Shown in pieces: positions 5,624 to 5,868 of a stretch of DNA of 5,868 bases. Where the stretch lies: contig JAATGD010000180.1 of the NCBI GenBank assembly GCA_015654965.1, positions 1 through 5,868 on the forward strand, in the 5' to 3' direction. The stretch comes from Hyphomicrobiales bacterium. GTDB lineage: Bacteria > Pseudomonadota > Alphaproteobacteria > Rhizobiales > Rhizobiaceae. Made by a program: the position numbers and the translations under genes. The notes beneath the pieces were generated by a model, which was not told the DNA's origin, did no database searches, and was given only the letters and a program-made list of their open reading frames with translations. How positions within the stretch are numbered: position 1 is the stretch's first letter; every line of letters starts with the position of its first letter.

Positions 5624-5868
5624 ATGTCCCGTTACGACGATATCTATGCCGAGAATTTCAAGGAAGCACCCTATTGGTGGGAGGCCGCAGAGCCGGAAAC
5701 CAATCTTGATCCACTGCCCGCACGCGCTGACGTGGTTATCGTGGGGTCCGGCTATGCCGGGCTTAACGCGGCCACCCATCTTGCGCGGGCCGGGCGTTCC
5801 GTGGTCGTGCTCGACAGTGACCGTATCGGTTCGGGTTGTTCCACGCGTTCGGGCGGTATGGTGTCGAG
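5624..5868 (+). CDS. FAD-dependent oxidoreductase, DAO family, N-terminal part (cut by window edge)
   Basis: Only 81 codons are visible; the frame runs off the end open. A 35-residue lead (MSRYDDIYAENFKEAPYWWE...) precedes the dinucleotide-binding fold: VVIVGSGYAGLNAATHLARAG (37-57), with GxGxxG at 41-46. VVVLD at 60-64 follows, with Asp64 in the acidic ribose-binding position (commonly Glu). GSGCSTRSGGM (69-79) corresponds to the FAD-contacting GxGASGRNGG segment of glycine/D-amino-acid/amine oxidases. These enzymes oxidise the C-N bond of amino acids or amines using FAD. Being co-directional behind an amino-acid importer, it plausibly oxidises the imported compound. The ATG at 5624 is the likely start, but its ribosome site is weak (AGG at 5610-5612, 11 bases away). 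Gamma-glutamylputrescine-oxidase-like or opine-oxidase-like activities are possible; substrate unassigned. Confidence 0.88.
   Translation, partial: MSRYDDIYAENFKEAPYWWEAAEPETNLDPLPARADVVIVGSGYAGLNAATHLARAGRSVVVLDSDRIGSGCSTRSGGMVS

Overview
The window looks like ordinary chromosomal DNA of an alphaproteobacterium, most probably from the Brucella/Ochrobactrum (Hyphomicrobiales) neighbourhood. This rests on moderately GC-rich codon use, protein style and gene organisation; it is an inference from recognition, not from a search. Coding density is high. I see no insertion sequence, tRNA, rRNA, CRISPR array or phage gene.

Layout, left to right. (1) 1-1448: the 3' end of a four-carbon acid sugar kinase gene (OtnK/YgbK family) overlaps, through an ATGA junction, a complete class II aldolase-family gene (OtnC type). 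Together these phosphorylate and decarboxylate 3-oxo-tetronates, the last steps of L-threonate/D-erythronate catabolism. (2) 1455-2228, minus strand: an IclR-family regulator that converges on otnC with a 6-bp gap. A strong imperfect hairpin lies inside its last codons. (3) 2229-2403: an AT-rich divergent control region of 175 bp with candidate operator half-sites, a possible 12-codon lysine-rich leader ORF and a small hairpin. (4) 2404-5524: a complete polar amino-acid-type (PAAT) ABC importer in the order binding protein, permease, permease, ATPase. Its starts are ATG, TTG, GTG and ATG, and the genes are spaced 21 bp, 2 bp and -4 bp. (5) 5525-5623: a short gap with a weak terminator-like hairpin plus T-run and a second hairpin. 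(6) 5624 to the end: the N-terminus of a DAO-type FAD-dependent oxidoreductase, cut by the window edge.

Reading of the whole: the IclR regulator is placed to control itself and the divergent transporter operon. The transporter would bring in an amino acid or amine-like compound, which the downstream FAD oxidoreductase could oxidise. The tetronate genes belong to a neighbouring sugar-acid operon that merely converges on the regulator gene, although a link cannot be excluded. The substrate of the transporter/oxidase pair cannot be named from sequence. I found no clearly new biological system. The most rewarding points are the control region at 2229-2403, the structured convergent junction at 1468-1501 and the unassigned substrate of the importer/oxidase module.
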